From Cololabis saira (taxonomy: Eukaryota > Chordata > Actinopteri > Beloniformes > Belonidae): a DNA stretch of 64,000 bases. Under the pieces are notes generated by a model. That model ran no database searches. It had not been told where the DNA came from and saw only the letters and a program-made list of their open reading frames with translations. How positions within the stretch are numbered: the first letter of the stretch is position 1; every line of letters starts with the position of its first letter. The position numbers were made by a program, and so were the translations under genes. Where the stretch lies: NCBI RefSeq assembly GCF_033807715.1, contig NC_084599.1, positions 32,650,160 through 32,714,159 of the forward strand, written 5' to 3'. Below, in pieces: positions 10,546 through 24,093 of this stretch.

Positions 10546-13500
10546 AAGGTCGGCTGCTGAGCTGGGTCAGGCGAAGGCTGAGCGGGCAGGAGCAACCAAG
10601 ACGGCAACCAAGTAGGCTTCTGTGCGCCATCCAAAAGAGGTAATAACTTGGCATCAGACTCCACGATGGTGCAGGCGTTTAACCGTGATTACCAACGAGC
10701 AGCAGGTGGGATGCTGACAGACGTCCACAGACCTGAAACAGAAAGCACAACAGCCAGCAGCCAGGGACCAAAAACCCGACAGAAAACAGAACCGCCACAT
10801 TTTTTCCATACTGTATGTGCAACTGCAGAAAAGCACAGTTACACACTGCTAAAGTGTAGCTTTGCTCCAGGTCCCAACAATGAAAAAAAATTTATATTTT
10901 GTGAATTCATAAAAGCAGTGAGCCATAAAACAACTAAGGCTAACAACTCAACAGTTTAACTTGGACTTAAGAGAGTAAAATAAAGATCACCAGGATGAAA
11001 ATGGACTTAATTACTTTTAGGAAGGACCACAAATATCAAACACTTCCTAACTATTAAAGTAATTTGCTTCTTAATTTTCTTTTAAATTGTACTTTTTTTA
11101 TTGAGCAGTTATCTGTATAGAACCAAAAATAATGTAGCAACACTAGATATCAGTCACGTGAGCTGCCGAGGGTTGACAGAGGCTAAAGCTAATGGCACAG
11201 ACAACAAAATAATCTAAACACAACATGGTGGTCCAGATACAATCTGGAAAGACTTGGAAGCAGAAGACAAGTATACAACGTGATGTGTTATATGCCGTAA
11301 CTTTAGCATATGTGTTTTCTTGGTGAAAATGCTGTTATGACTGATTTTAGAGAGGCGGTTGCTCTCTTCTTTTATACTTAAGGTTCATTTTCTTTTATTG
11401 TAGCTTTGTAGTTCGGAAATACACAAAAACAGGAAAAACATTTTGTTATTTCAGTAATCACAGTAACATTTTCAGAAAAGTTAGTGACATTGGCACTGCA
11501 CTATCTGGGTAGCAATCAGAGCTGCACAAGAACAAGAGCAATAGAGGCCGGGGTCCACCACATCAGACAAAAGCACACATGGATAATGGACATGGATAAT
11601 GGTTATAGTGTACAGGACCATCTCAGTATGGGTTGGTAATCCCAAAGTCAAGGTGGGAGATTCCTCCACAGGTGGTGGAGAATGAAAGAACAAAGACTTT
11701 TATTGTTTTTATTTAACCTTTATTTACCCAGGCAAGCAATTTAATAACAAATTCTTATCTACAAATGCAGCTTGAACAAAGAGCATAAGCACATAAGACC
11801 CGGTGGGACTTCCAGATCCAGACCGGTAAACTGGTGATGGCCCACCAACTGGACATTGTAGTGGTCAACAAACTCCAAAAGTAAAAAAAATAAACTTCTC
11901 TGAGGTGTTAAAATATGGATTTGGAAGAAGTTAAAAAATCCAGCGTCACTGCTTAAGCAGACAGTAGACAGTTCTTAAACTTCTACAAAGCCTGTGATAA
12001 ATGAGTAAAGTTCTTGGACAATATTAATGAGTTGTATCGAAGAAGGCAACGCGACGGCGTTGCTTGAGGAGGTTGATTAAATGGAATTCTTGATGCCAGA
12101 ATCAATTTTTACCTTTTCCTTTCTTTCACTTTCTTTCCCTTTTCTTGTTTCCCCTCAAGTCAGCTATCCCTTCAGTCCGTCCAAGAGAGATTAACTCTTC
12201 AATATATTTACCCAGCTGCTTTAAGTATTTGTTCTATTTCACTTAGTTCCCTGGCATGTAAAGCCGAGGAGATAAAGAAGAGGTGAAGAATTCCAATTGG
12301 TTTACAATAAATCTTTAGCATCCCAGGCTTCAGCTTAGTCACCTTGCCATCTGTGATGTATGACACTGTGGCTCATTAAGCACAAATAAGAGGAAAACTT
12401 AATGGAAATTTTATAAGGAGAAAAAGAATGCGTAAATAAGATTGATGAAGATATGATCCGGTGAGATGAAGTAGCTTTCTTTTAAATAACGCCGCGCATC
12501 CCGAGCAACTTCCGCCGACCCCCTGCTACCACATTCTGATCATCATTCCTTTGCAGGCAAGAGTGAAATGAAAGAAAAAGTATCATAAAAGTATCATAAC
12601 ATTAGGCACCATGGTAAACATCGCAGTGACTCTTCCCAAAAACTCATGCAATAGTAGCACCTGAGTAACTAGTGGCTGCAAATTTTTACATAATGATGAA
12701 GAGTTGAAAGAGTCAGCCAGATGTTTTTGTTTTTTGGGGGGAAAAAAGTAGCTGTGAATTTGAAATGAGGTTAGAATATCCTGTATTCAACAAGTGTTCT
12801 CTGTTCCGGTTCATTGGACCTCCACTGATCCCAAAGAGGTCTCCAAACGTCAGGCCAAACTGGATCGCTGAACTCAATGAAGAAACACTGAACATTCAAA
12901 CAAATTATGTCCTTACATTTTTTTAAAAAGAGTTCAAAATAAACCTGGCAAAGAGAAAGAAGCAACACGGTGTTGGTGGATGTAGAAACCTGATTTCAGA
13001 GCGGTAAATCATGAAAAACAGGGAGACAAGAGATAAACGAGTGGACAATGAGTCAGTGAGAACTGAGATATTTTGTTGGAGGGACTACATTGAAAGGGAA
13101 AGAAGCTGGATGGATGGAGGGCAGGAAGAGGAGGAGGAGGAGAGAGAGAGGAAGAGAGATGGAGAAAATGGAAAATGAGAAAGAAAAGGCAGAAATAAAT
13201 AGAAGTTCCAATACAGAGCAACTTTATAAGAAAACACACACGTGCACACGAACAGATGTTGGAAGAAGACGACAAAAAAAAGCGAGATACATAGAATCCC
13301 GATAACTAGAAGTGAAAGGTGTTCAAATGTAGCATCAGCTTAAGTAATATTTTTGCCTGAACATGCATTGAAGTCATTTCCCGTAAATAAAATGTATTTC
13401 CTCCCTGGTCGTGGGAGTTAGCAGGGCACAGAGTGCCTAAACACGGCCAGATGGACTAACTGCCTGGCTGGCAGGAAGTACCAGGCTGTACGCTTCTTTT

Positions 13501-13881
13501 TGATTGGCTCTAATTATGATCTACTGCCGTGCCTCCCAGCGAACTGCTGACTGGGGGATGTGTGTTATAAATATGTGTGTGTGTGTGTGTGTGTCCGTGC
13601 AGGCTTTCATGTGGTGAATCCAGAGTTTTCACAGGGAAAATAGGACAGGCTAAGGTGTTGAGAAAGTTGAAGAACAGTTTGTGTCGATGTACCGTGGGGT
13701 GACCATATGGCCGCGCAGTGATCCGGGGTGACTCAGCAAAGAGGTGAGTGTGTTTGTTGCAGGTTTCCAGATCCATGGCAGGTAGTTTTTCCTTAGAAAA
13801 GTAACATGTAATATTCACACAACTATGTAGAGCTGAAAAACATATACATTGGTCTCAAAAACAGCAGATTGCAAAGCAGAG
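10546..13881. other. Non-genic stretch with a LINE scrap
   Basis: No gene recognised. Positions 11705-11800 carry the minus-strand 3' end of a LINE ('tatttaacctttatttaccc'). Positions 12230-12500 and 14085-14170 contain AT-rich words that could be conserved non-coding DNA, but nothing decides this. Minus ORFs at 12713-12968 overlap each other in different frames and are not supported. Confidence 0.4.
11705..11800 (-). mobile_element. LINE 3'-end fragment
   Basis: On the minus strand this ends with a 'ggtaaataaaggttaaataaa'-like tail, the hallmark of a fish CR1/L2-type LINE 3' end also seen in full at 38100-38135. Only the tail is present. Confidence 0.5.
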
Positions 13882-14208
13882 AGGGGAGAGGGTGAGGAAG
13901 AATGAAGAAACAGAGAAGGAAAGATGGAAGATTCCTCCAAATGTTTAATCAAAGTCCACACTTTAGGGCCACTTTAAATTCAATTCCTGACGTGGGACTC
14001 AAAGAGGGATGAGCAGGGACGAATAATCTCCACCACCAAAGACTACGGCATGATCATTCACACACCTGTAAAATCTCCGCATTAACTAAATGCACCTGCT
14101 TCGGTAAGATTTACCAATAATTAGAAAATACCTTCATAAATAAATTAATTGCCTGGAACTTACTCTTAACTTAGAACTACAAAGGTACCTGATAATGGTT
14201 GACAATTC
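13882..14208. repeat. Direct duplication, copy 1
   Basis: Nearly identical to 15142-15439, about 1.26 kb away in the same orientation. Shared anchors are 'ggggagagggtgaggaagaa', 'caattcctgacgtgggactc', 'aatctccaccaccaaagac' and 'cctgataatggttgacaatt'. Copies differ by several substitutions and short indels. No transposon ends are visible, so it looks like a local segmental duplication. Confidence 0.85.
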
Positions 14209-14942
14209 TTTGCAATCTTCGCAGATTGCAAAGCTGCTTCTCATTCTCTGTTTGGAATCTTCCAAACACTTTCTGGGAAACTGTGCAAACGCAATGCGTG
14301 ATGACACATTTGCACAATTCAATAACATCATAAAGTTTCAGGCGAAAAGGAAACATTACCTGCTCACGGAGCATCCCTGGCCAGGACACTGGAGTCCAGA
14401 CGGCACTAGTAGTAACAGTCCCAAGCCCGGATAAACGGGGAGGGCTGCGTCAGGAAAGCCATCTGACGTAAATGTCAAATCAATACATGGAACACAATGA
14501 TCTGCTGTGGTGACCCTCACAAACAGCAGGACTTCTCTTCTCTCACACAGGCAGTTTTACGTTTACTCAAATACAGTTTAAGCACAGTAATCTTACTTTC
14601 ACAAAGTGTTTTCATACTCTTTACACACTTGACTGTCTGTCTCTCCAAACTTCTTTGTCTTACTATCCAAATTTGTACCATTTGCTTCATCTTTTTTTGT
14701 ACCACTCCTCTCCGTTTCTCTTCCTGTTCATCCTTCCTTTTCTTTTATCTTGCTCTTTCTCTTCCCTTTCCTCCTCCCTATTTTTTGCCCCTAATTTTTC
14801 AGTCAGAGCTGCTCTGCATACCAAGATTCTCCCCTTTGCCTCTTCTCCTCATCCAACCTCTAATCAGATCAATTCACTATTCCATTCACAGAGATATAAT
14901 AAGGTGATTATGCATGGACCCCCCCACACACACACACACCCG

Positions 14943-14979
<37 letters not shown>

Positions 14980-15141
14980 CGCCTCTTTAGCATTGATGGA
15001 AGTTGACATTGCATCTCCCCTATAAATTCTGCGAATGTCCTCCGCAAGAGGAAGTTTGCAACCTGGTGGTCCTAGATTAATTTGTCTCTTCACTTTTAAT
15101 CAGTGTCAGGAGAGAGAAAGGAGCCAGACTTGGAGAGAAAA
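14209..15141. other. Spacer between the two duplicated blocks
   Basis: Pyrimidine-rich DNA (14640-14860) and a (CA)n run (14921-14980). The ORFs here (14497-14907 and 14655-14990) are low-complexity translations and not genes. Confidence 0.45.
14921..14980. repeat. (CA)n microsatellite with interruptions
   Basis: Imperfect CA repeat with C-rich and CGCA interruptions. Confidence 0.9.
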
Positions 15142-15439
15142 AGGGGAGAGGGTGAGGAAGAATGAAGAAACAGAGAAGGAAAGATGGAAGATTCCTTCAA
15201 ATGTTTAATCAAAGTCCACACTTAGGCCACTTTAAATTCAATTCCTGACGTGGGACTCAAAGACGGATGAGCAGAGACGAATAATCTCCACCACCAAAGA
15301 CTACGGCATGATCATTCACACACCTGTAAAATCTCCGCATTAACTAAATGCACCTGCTTCTGCAAGATTTACATTTGTCACCTTACCAATAATAAAAACA
15401 TATCTTCATAATTAATTGCCTGATAATGGTTGACAATTT
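15142..15439. repeat. Direct duplication, copy 2
   Basis: Second copy of the 13882-14208 block, same strand. It lacks about 30 bases present in copy 1 near 14160-14188 and has a 17-base insert near 15370 ('acatttgtcaccttacc' region). Confidence 0.85.
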
Positions 15440-17222
15440 AAAAAACGCGTCTTTTCAGTATCCTGTAGGCTGTAAATGAAACTGTAAAGGTAGGATTTGA
15501 AGATGAGTTCAGTTTAATCTTTGCTGTGTCTCTTGCTTTTATTTGATGGTATTTTGTTGATTTCCTTGTTTATGCCTGTCTGTCCCCTCCATGTTGTCGT
15601 CTAATCACCTTCACCCTGACTAACGTGTTCTGTTGTTGGTAAAAAAGGCTGGACATGTTTGGTTCTGCTCCTTTGGACTGCTGACGAGTCCTGCAGATTA
15701 TAATGTAGGTAATTCATCCCAATCTTTCTTCCAAAATGGCTTTACGTTTGTGATGTTGATGGGTTTTTTTGTTCTTTGTACTCCTAGGAAGAAGAAATGC
15801 TCAGATACATAAAGGGTGCTGTTTATTGTTATTTTATTCCCTTTTACATAGAACACAGTGTGCCCTTCATCCACCCTGATGCTGCATAACAAGGGTGCAA
15901 TTTTTACTTCATTTAGATAACAGATAATATGCGGAGGAAGGATTAAGAAAGTCATAGAAGTGCTGATAATGAAATACAAGACACTTTATTCCAGTTATCT
16001 ATTTTTTCAGCCTCTCACAAATTCAATATAACTTTTTGTTGTTTTTTGTATAAAACCTATTAATATTATGCTTCAGAAATCTTACAAAAGGGCAGAAAAG
16101 AGAAACTGTAATTCCAAAAAAGCAATTTCATGCATTTGAATTTAATCAGTGTATAAATTACTTTTGTCTTTTGTGTTGATAATGAAAATGTTCCCTCTTT
16201 ACACACGTTTCCACAATTTTAAGACGATGCCTTCCTTGTTATTTTGAAATGTACACTTCATAGAGTTTCACGTTGTCATTACTGAGCTCTTCAGCTGCTC
16301 TCGGTGTTGCGGGCTGAGTGTGTACCATAAAACGCTGGGATGTAATTGGGACATGAGCTGCCTGTACCTGCCAGTCTCACTGAGAACTCACCAGCGGCGC
16401 AAACACGGAAAACCTGCTCTCACCTTGACACCTTCCTGCCCAAAGCTTCTGCAAAACACTTGATGAGTGATCGATAAGCTTGAGAACAGAACACTTTGTC
16501 ATCCGGCCCCGGTATGTAACGTGGTCACAAACCGGACCGTTTGAAGTGGAAGTTAACGCTCCAGACAGTGAATTAGTGGTTTGCACAAATGCACTTTTTA
16601 TTTTTTTATTTCACTCCAAACCAAACTTGTCAGCTGAGTTAGTGGATCTCTGGGCAGCGTCAGCAGTTCAGACTCAACTCACGGTCAAAGCTCAGGGTCA
16701 CAGACCTTTCTGAAATGTTTGCTATAGATTCAGGGCAGGACACAAGCGAAAGAGCTGTTTCTTTTAATCTGAACAGAAATGTTTCTCATTCATGGTACTC
16801 AGTAAATTCAGTATAAAACCAGCTGCATGTTAATAGCCAGATGGTGTTGCGACAACTAAGGAACCAAGGTCATAGCATCGGGTGGGGATGCTGCAGACAT
16901 GTCTCTAGCAATATCAGGGGAACGATTATTTTGACAATGACAAAAAACAACCTATCAAATATAATGTGTTGACATTCATGTATATGAAGAGTTAAAATCC
17001 AGTTTTTTCTACTGTCTCTCTCTGCCAATGGGCTGACTCATCTGCCGATGGGCCGGCTGTAATTAAACATGCCAACTGCCAAGGTAAAGTGTTCAGTTGT
17101 GTTGGTGTCCACAGAGACGGCAGCTAAGAAGAAGGAGGAAATTAACAGTTTATTTAATTATTAATTATTTTAATTATATGTTGTTATTGACTTGAAGAAA
17201 AAATGTTTTAAATTGCTAAAGT
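15440..17222. other. Non-genic stretch
   Basis: No gene, RNA or transposon ends recognised. Several short ORFs lack any domain or splice context. Confidence 0.4.
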
Positions 17223-17332
17223 ATATAATATAATATAATATAATATAATATAATATAATATAATATAATATAATATAATATAATATAATATAATATAATA
17301 TAATATAATATAATATAATATAATATAATATT
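17223..17332. repeat. (TATAA)n pentanucleotide microsatellite
   Basis: About 22 perfect copies of a 5-bp unit (TATAA/TAATA). The overlapping minus ORFs with YYIIL repeats are artefacts of it. Confidence 0.95.
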
Positions 17333-17423
17333 CCTGTATTTCATGTATGACCAGAGTAGCAAGCATTTGCAGGGCTGGTTCAACGTTTTTGGAGGGCTTG
17401 TGTATGATTCTCCAATATATGTA

Positions 17424-19264
<1,841 letters not shown>

Positions 19265-19760
19265 ATTTGAATGAATTAATGAATAAATGAAGTTTATTCA
19301 GTCATGACAACACAAAACAACACCAAAAAAAACATTGTGCACAGCATTAACATTTTATACAAAGCCAAAAAATGTGTTGAACAATAACTGAAAAGGCATA
19401 GGCTGAAGCAAAATGCTTAAAAAAGCCTATCCTATAGTACCAACTTTCCTTCCTTGGCCACCGACCTCCAGAAAACCAAAAAGAGAATAGAAAAGCAAGG
19501 AAACAACAAAATGCAAAGAAACAATAGAAAAGCAAAGAAACATTTACAGATGGTCAATTGCACTTATAAGCTTCAAAAATAGCTTTACAAACCATTTTCT
19601 TAAAAACAAAAAGAGAATGACATGTTTTTAAATTCATGTTGGCATCATTCCAGAATTTAACTCCAGTAATGGAGACACATCTCCTTTTCATACCTTTTTT
19701 AGCTTTTTATACTGTGAAATTGCAGACACCTCTAAGATTATAACGATATAAGATTATATT
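19265..19760 (-). mobile_element. LINE 3' fragment (end of reverse transcriptase ORF plus 3' UTR)
   Basis: On the minus strand, around 19590-19680, the frame reads SITGVKFWNDANMNLKTC, then HSLFVFKKM, like the end of CR1/Rex1-type LINE reverse transcriptases (VxxWNxLxxxxKxCxSxxxFKK). The 3' UTR has 'gctgaagcaaaatgctt' words shared with the LINE piece at 20849, and an AAT-rich tail. Truncated at its 5' side. Confidence 0.6.
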
Positions 19761-20339
19761 ACTATTATAAGATATTTGGTGCACGTCTGTATGCACAGCC
19801 GTGTCGTAACCTTTGTGACGCTGTATTTCTGGACTTGGATGCTTCGGTCTAGCCACTTACATCAGTGATCTTCCGCAGGCTCAGTGTTTGCTGAATGTTT
19901 CTAAGCTGTTATTATTGTGCCAACATGTCTACGCAGTGTTTGCTGTTTCCAACTGCTCATCCTTTTTTTTCTGTTAGCTTTCTTCTAATCCTGATCAGTC
20001 AAAGGATAATGCAGTCCATCCCGAGTCTGGCTCTGCTGGCATTCACTTCCAGCTACACGGGAGTTACTCTTCCCCCGTTGTTGCCATTGGTTCCTTATGA
20101 ATAAATCATTGCATTTTTCTTCAAGCAAATTGTTCGCAGAGGACATGTGTTTTAATTTACTGCTACAAGCATGAACCCGATTGAAATTGAGACAAAACAA
20201 AGCCGCTCATCTGATAAACTTACTCTTTCTGAGAAATTCCAAAGCTTTCCAGGGAATGACGAACCCTAAAATAAGATTAAAGCTGCCCTGTTATGTTTTT
20301 ACGTCTGCGTTTTATGACTTATCTGCACCAAACATACCC

Positions 20340-20470
20340 ACCCAATAAAAATACTTACTAGAGTATACTCAAAAAAGTAATAATAATAAATAATAACAAA
20401 TTTTATTTATAGAGCGCTTTTAAAAGATCTCAAAGACGCTTCACAGACAGAAAGATAAAACATATATAGC
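20340..20470. repeat. Interspersed repeat fragment (TTTATTTATAGAGCGC type)
   Basis: The words 'attttatttatagagcgctttt' and 'ctcaaagacgcttcacag' belong to a repeat that is common in fish genomes. Only a short piece is present. Class not established. Confidence 0.4.
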
Positions 20471-20739
20471 AGTTTTCATGCAGTTTGTGCTAAATGAGCT
20501 TTACAGAATTACAACCAAAGATTCACGAGTCTTAGTAGATTCACAAGTACTCGTTATGATGACATTTCTAGAAACAGAACTCAATTTCTACGTTGTTTGT
20601 TCTTAAATCAGCAGAACAAATGACACAACACCGACTATAATCATCAGAAATGCTGTTGGAGGGGAAAAGTCCATCTGGTGTTGAAGAGTGAACGCGGCGC
20701 GTTGATACCAGCCTCATGTTTGCACGTGGAAGATGTCAT

Positions 20740-21720
20740 CAGAGGTGTCAAGTAACGAAGTACAAATACTTCGTTACCTTACTTAAGTAGAAATTTTGGT
20801 TATCTATACTTCACTGGAGTAATTATTTTTCAGACGACTTTTTAGTTAGTTAGTTAATTATGAATCTTTATTTCGGCTTGTACAGAACAAGATGAAAAGG
20901 AAGAAAAAAAAAAACAACATTTCTTTTGCCGAAAAGGTGTAGGCTGAAGCCGTAGCTTATAGTGCCTACCCTTTTTTCTTTTGATCAGCAAAAATATGAG
21001 ACATTAGCTTTTACTCAGTGAAAACAAACAATACATAAAGAAGAAAAAAATAAGTAAGACAAAATATAAAATTGACATTTCACATCCTAGAATGTTTTTG
21101 ATAGTATACTTTACTTTTACTCCTTAAATTTTCACGCAATTATCTGTACTTTTTACTCCTTACATTTTAAAAACAGCCTCGTTACTCTATTTCATTTTGG
21201 CCTTTAAAAGAAAACTATCCAGTTAAATTGCTCCATCCGGATAGAGTGAATTTGGTTGTGGTTGTTTCAGATGTTCTTGTCCAGTTTTGTTCTTACATCC
21301 GTTCCCTCAGATTCCTGCAACTAAACTTGGATGTACATTCCAATAAAGGTTAGGATAAATGATAACATGCCTCTGAAGTTTGACTTTTTGCACCATTACA
21401 ATACTTTTAGGCAACTAGTCATCATATCTTCTGCTCTCTGAAACACATGTTAATGCTCAATAGTACACATATATGGTTCTTTAATATATTTGCATTATAC
21501 TAAGATGAATTCATTTTCAATGGCTTTTCCCCTTAATGGCTTTTTTTCCCCTTACATTACTTTTACTTTTATACTTTAAGTAGTTTTGAAACCAGTACTT
21601 TTATACTTTTACTTGAGTAAAAAACTTGAGTTGATACTTCAACTTCTACAGGAGTATTTTTAAACTCTAGTATCTATACTTCTACCTGAGTAATGAATGT
21701 GAATACTTTTGACACCTCTG
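20740..21720 (+). mobile_element. hAT element, copy 1, with a LINE inserted in it
   Basis: The ends CAGAGGTGTC and GACACCTCTG are exact inverted repeats, and an exact 8-bp target duplication GATGTCAT flanks them (20732-20739 and 21721-21728), the hAT signature. The inside is rich in 'acttttacttgagtaaaa' words and has no transposase ORF. Comparison with the opposite-strand copy at 49007-49719 shows that about 265 bp at 20849-21110 is an insertion. Confidence 0.9.
20849..21110 (-). mobile_element. LINE 3' end inserted in hAT copy 1
   Basis: This segment is absent at the matching place of the second hAT copy. It carries the minus-strand 3' words seen in other LINE tails in the window ('tttatttcggcttgtacag', 'aaaaggtgtaggctgaagcc') and a (TTAG)n-like end. 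It is therefore younger than the hAT insertion. Confidence 0.65.
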
Positions 21721-21728
21721 GATGTCAT

Positions 21729-22092
21729 GTGGTGCTTTAACATGTTAGTTTTGATATCTGTAAAAGCTATAAAGATTATATTCACACATCTTAATTTCAC
21801 TGATTAATGTAAAAGGATCATTTTTTGATGGTGAGCGGGGCCACGTTGACCTGGAGTTCCATTCAGTTCTGTGCTCACAAAGGTTACCATGACAACATTA
21901 TAGAATTGTACACAAAGCACCGGTTCACCATAAATATCCTGAAACTCTGCACAGAACCGTAGTCTCTTGTACCTTCAAGACACATCCTGTTTCAAGCCTC
22001 TCTGGTGGAAACCACGTCTACGACTCGGAAAACACAACGCTTCAGAACCTCCGACCCACTTTTCCTGACTTCCTACCGTGTTGATCGCAGAA
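21729..22092. other. Upstream region of the coiled-coil pseudogene
   Basis: No recognised element. The DNA just before the ATG at 22093 could be the old 5' UTR of the pseudogene, but no TATA box or start site is clear. Confidence 0.35.
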
Positions 22093-23110
22093 ATGGCTTT
22101 TAGAGGACGTCCAAGAACCAGACGGGGATTTGTGAGCTCTCCCAGCGATGGAGCTCAGTCCCGGGTCTCACATGATCTCGGCCAACTCCAAATGGAGATC
22201 AAAGACTGCAGAAGAGAAAATGCTTTCCTGACCGACTGCAACAATAAACTGGAGTTTGAAATAGTAGATTGTGAAGAGGAAATGGAAAGAATGATGTTGA
22301 TCAACCAGAACTTGTACTCAAACAGAGCTGAACTGAGAGAGCAACTCCAGCAGCTGCAGGAGGAGAATAAAGCCCTCCAAGAGAAAAAACAAAAACTGGA
22401 AGAGTACAAGATGGAGATCCATCTCCAGCAGAAGCAGGAATAGGAAAAATGCTGGTTCCGGCTGAAGGAGGCTCTAACGTGAAAGGCAACGGTTCAAGGA
22501 AAGAGGGGTCGAGGTTGCAAATGAGAAAATGATCCTGGAAGAGCTCAAAAGACAAACTGAAATGTGGAAAATGTGGAGGAAAAGGAAGATGAGGCAGAAC
22601 AGAAGAAAGAATTGGAAGAAGAGGATGAGAAACTGCAGCTGGAGACACAATTAGAAGAGAAAGAGAGAATCCTGGTGGAGGATAAGATTGTTAAAAAATG
22701 AGAAAAAGAGGAGACGTTTCTTAAAAATCTTCAAGAAACAAAAGGCAGATGAGGAGAGAAGAGATGAAAAAGTACAGAAAGAATTGAATCACATCAAAGA
22801 AAAGGATGAAGAACATCTTAAAGAAATTGAAAGAGGAGAGAACAAAAAGAAAGTAACGGTGGTGAAGAAGAAAAGTTGCTCAGCTGAATCTTCAAAAAGT
22901 CCAGCAGAGAGAAGGCTGCTGGGAACCAGTAGCTCAGCGACTTCACCTCCTCTCCACCTCCTCTCCAAACTCTTCTCCCCAACATCTCTTTTGTTCCGTC
23001 TTCATCCTCTCTTTTCCAGAGCATCTCTGGTGAAAACACCTCAGCTGCAGGAGGAGAATAAAGCTCTCCAAGAGAAAAACAAGTCAACAGACAAGAAACG
23101 GAGCAGCTGA
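22093..23110 (+). pseudogene. Broken coiled-coil protein gene
   Basis: From the ATG at 22093 the first frame gives 116 residues: a basic head (MAFRGRPRTRRGFVSSPSDG) and then a heptad-rich coiled coil with ELREQLQQLQEENKALQEKK, ending at TAG 22441. Coiled-coil coding continues downstream in other frames (22575-22700 Glu/Lys-rich, then 22690-22890), needing at least two frame changes and passing several stops. The module LQEENKALQEK recurs at about 23041-23080 after a pyrimidine-rich stretch ending in 'cttttccag' that resembles a splice acceptor. AATAAA lies at 23279. I read this as a frame-broken gene copy; a spliced gene with unrecognised introns is the alternative. The family is not recognised and no function is assigned. 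Confidence 0.5.
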
Positions 23111-24015
23111 ACTTCACCTTCAGAGGCTCTTCTCATGCTCTGAGCGTCGCATTTGGTGACGAAGCTTCAGCTGCAAGATGCAAGAAAAAGCAGGACAAGT
23201 GCAAAGAGCAACATCCAGATGCTTAAGTGTGTTTAAGAGAAGCACTGAGTGGCTTCAGTGGATAAGAGACAGGCAAGAAAATAAAGAAATGTCTGCAAAA
23301 CATCTGAATATTGGGCAGGAATGATTCACTTCTTGATCTGGAAGCTTATGTCTAGTTGGTGTGTAGAAAGAGGATGGATAAACACGGCCGCTATGAAAGT
23401 AGAACAGAATCAACCACAATGATCACATTATTGTTCTACAAAAGTTGCTTAGTGGTTTAGGGCAAACGTTGTCATTAAAAGTGTTTTGTATGATGAAACA
23501 CAGAAGAAATGAACACAGATCAGTCCACTGAGTGATTTTAATGTTATGGTGTCATTTTGAGCCGTATCTCCCAGGATTATTCCAATATAATCTAAAGGTT
23601 GGAGATCAACAATGAGTGAATCCACCAGCTCATAATTGGTCACTGCAAGGGCAGTGACGCCCACATGGATGAGGGGAACTAAGTAAAGCTATTAAAGTGA
23701 TGGTTATATATCGGTTTCCATTGGAAAAGAGAGAATTCCAGTCTCCAGCCTGGGACTCTCGAGGACAAGCAACTAAAAGAAACTGATGCTATCTGAAATT
23801 GACTGTTTTTGTCACGGCAGATGTAAGCAATTGTCCGTCAGCGCTGTCTTTCTCCTGCATTTCTGCTCTCTGAACAAAATGTTCAGGATTTTTACTTATT
23901 TGTGTATTTATTAATATTTATTTATAGTTATATTTTTTATATTTTTATATTTTTTATATTTTTTTTATATTTTATAGTATTTATTAAATATTCAATTCTA
24001 ATTATAAATAAATAT

Positions 24016-24093
<78 letters not shown>

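Noticed and set aside
12713..12968. Overlapping minus ORFs near 12.8 kb
   Set aside because: Two frames are open at once, neither has a recognisable domain, and no splice partner was found.
13882..15439. The duplicated blocks as LTRs of a retrotransposon
   Set aside because: No TG..CA termini, no primer-binding site or gag/pol coding between them, and no target duplication.
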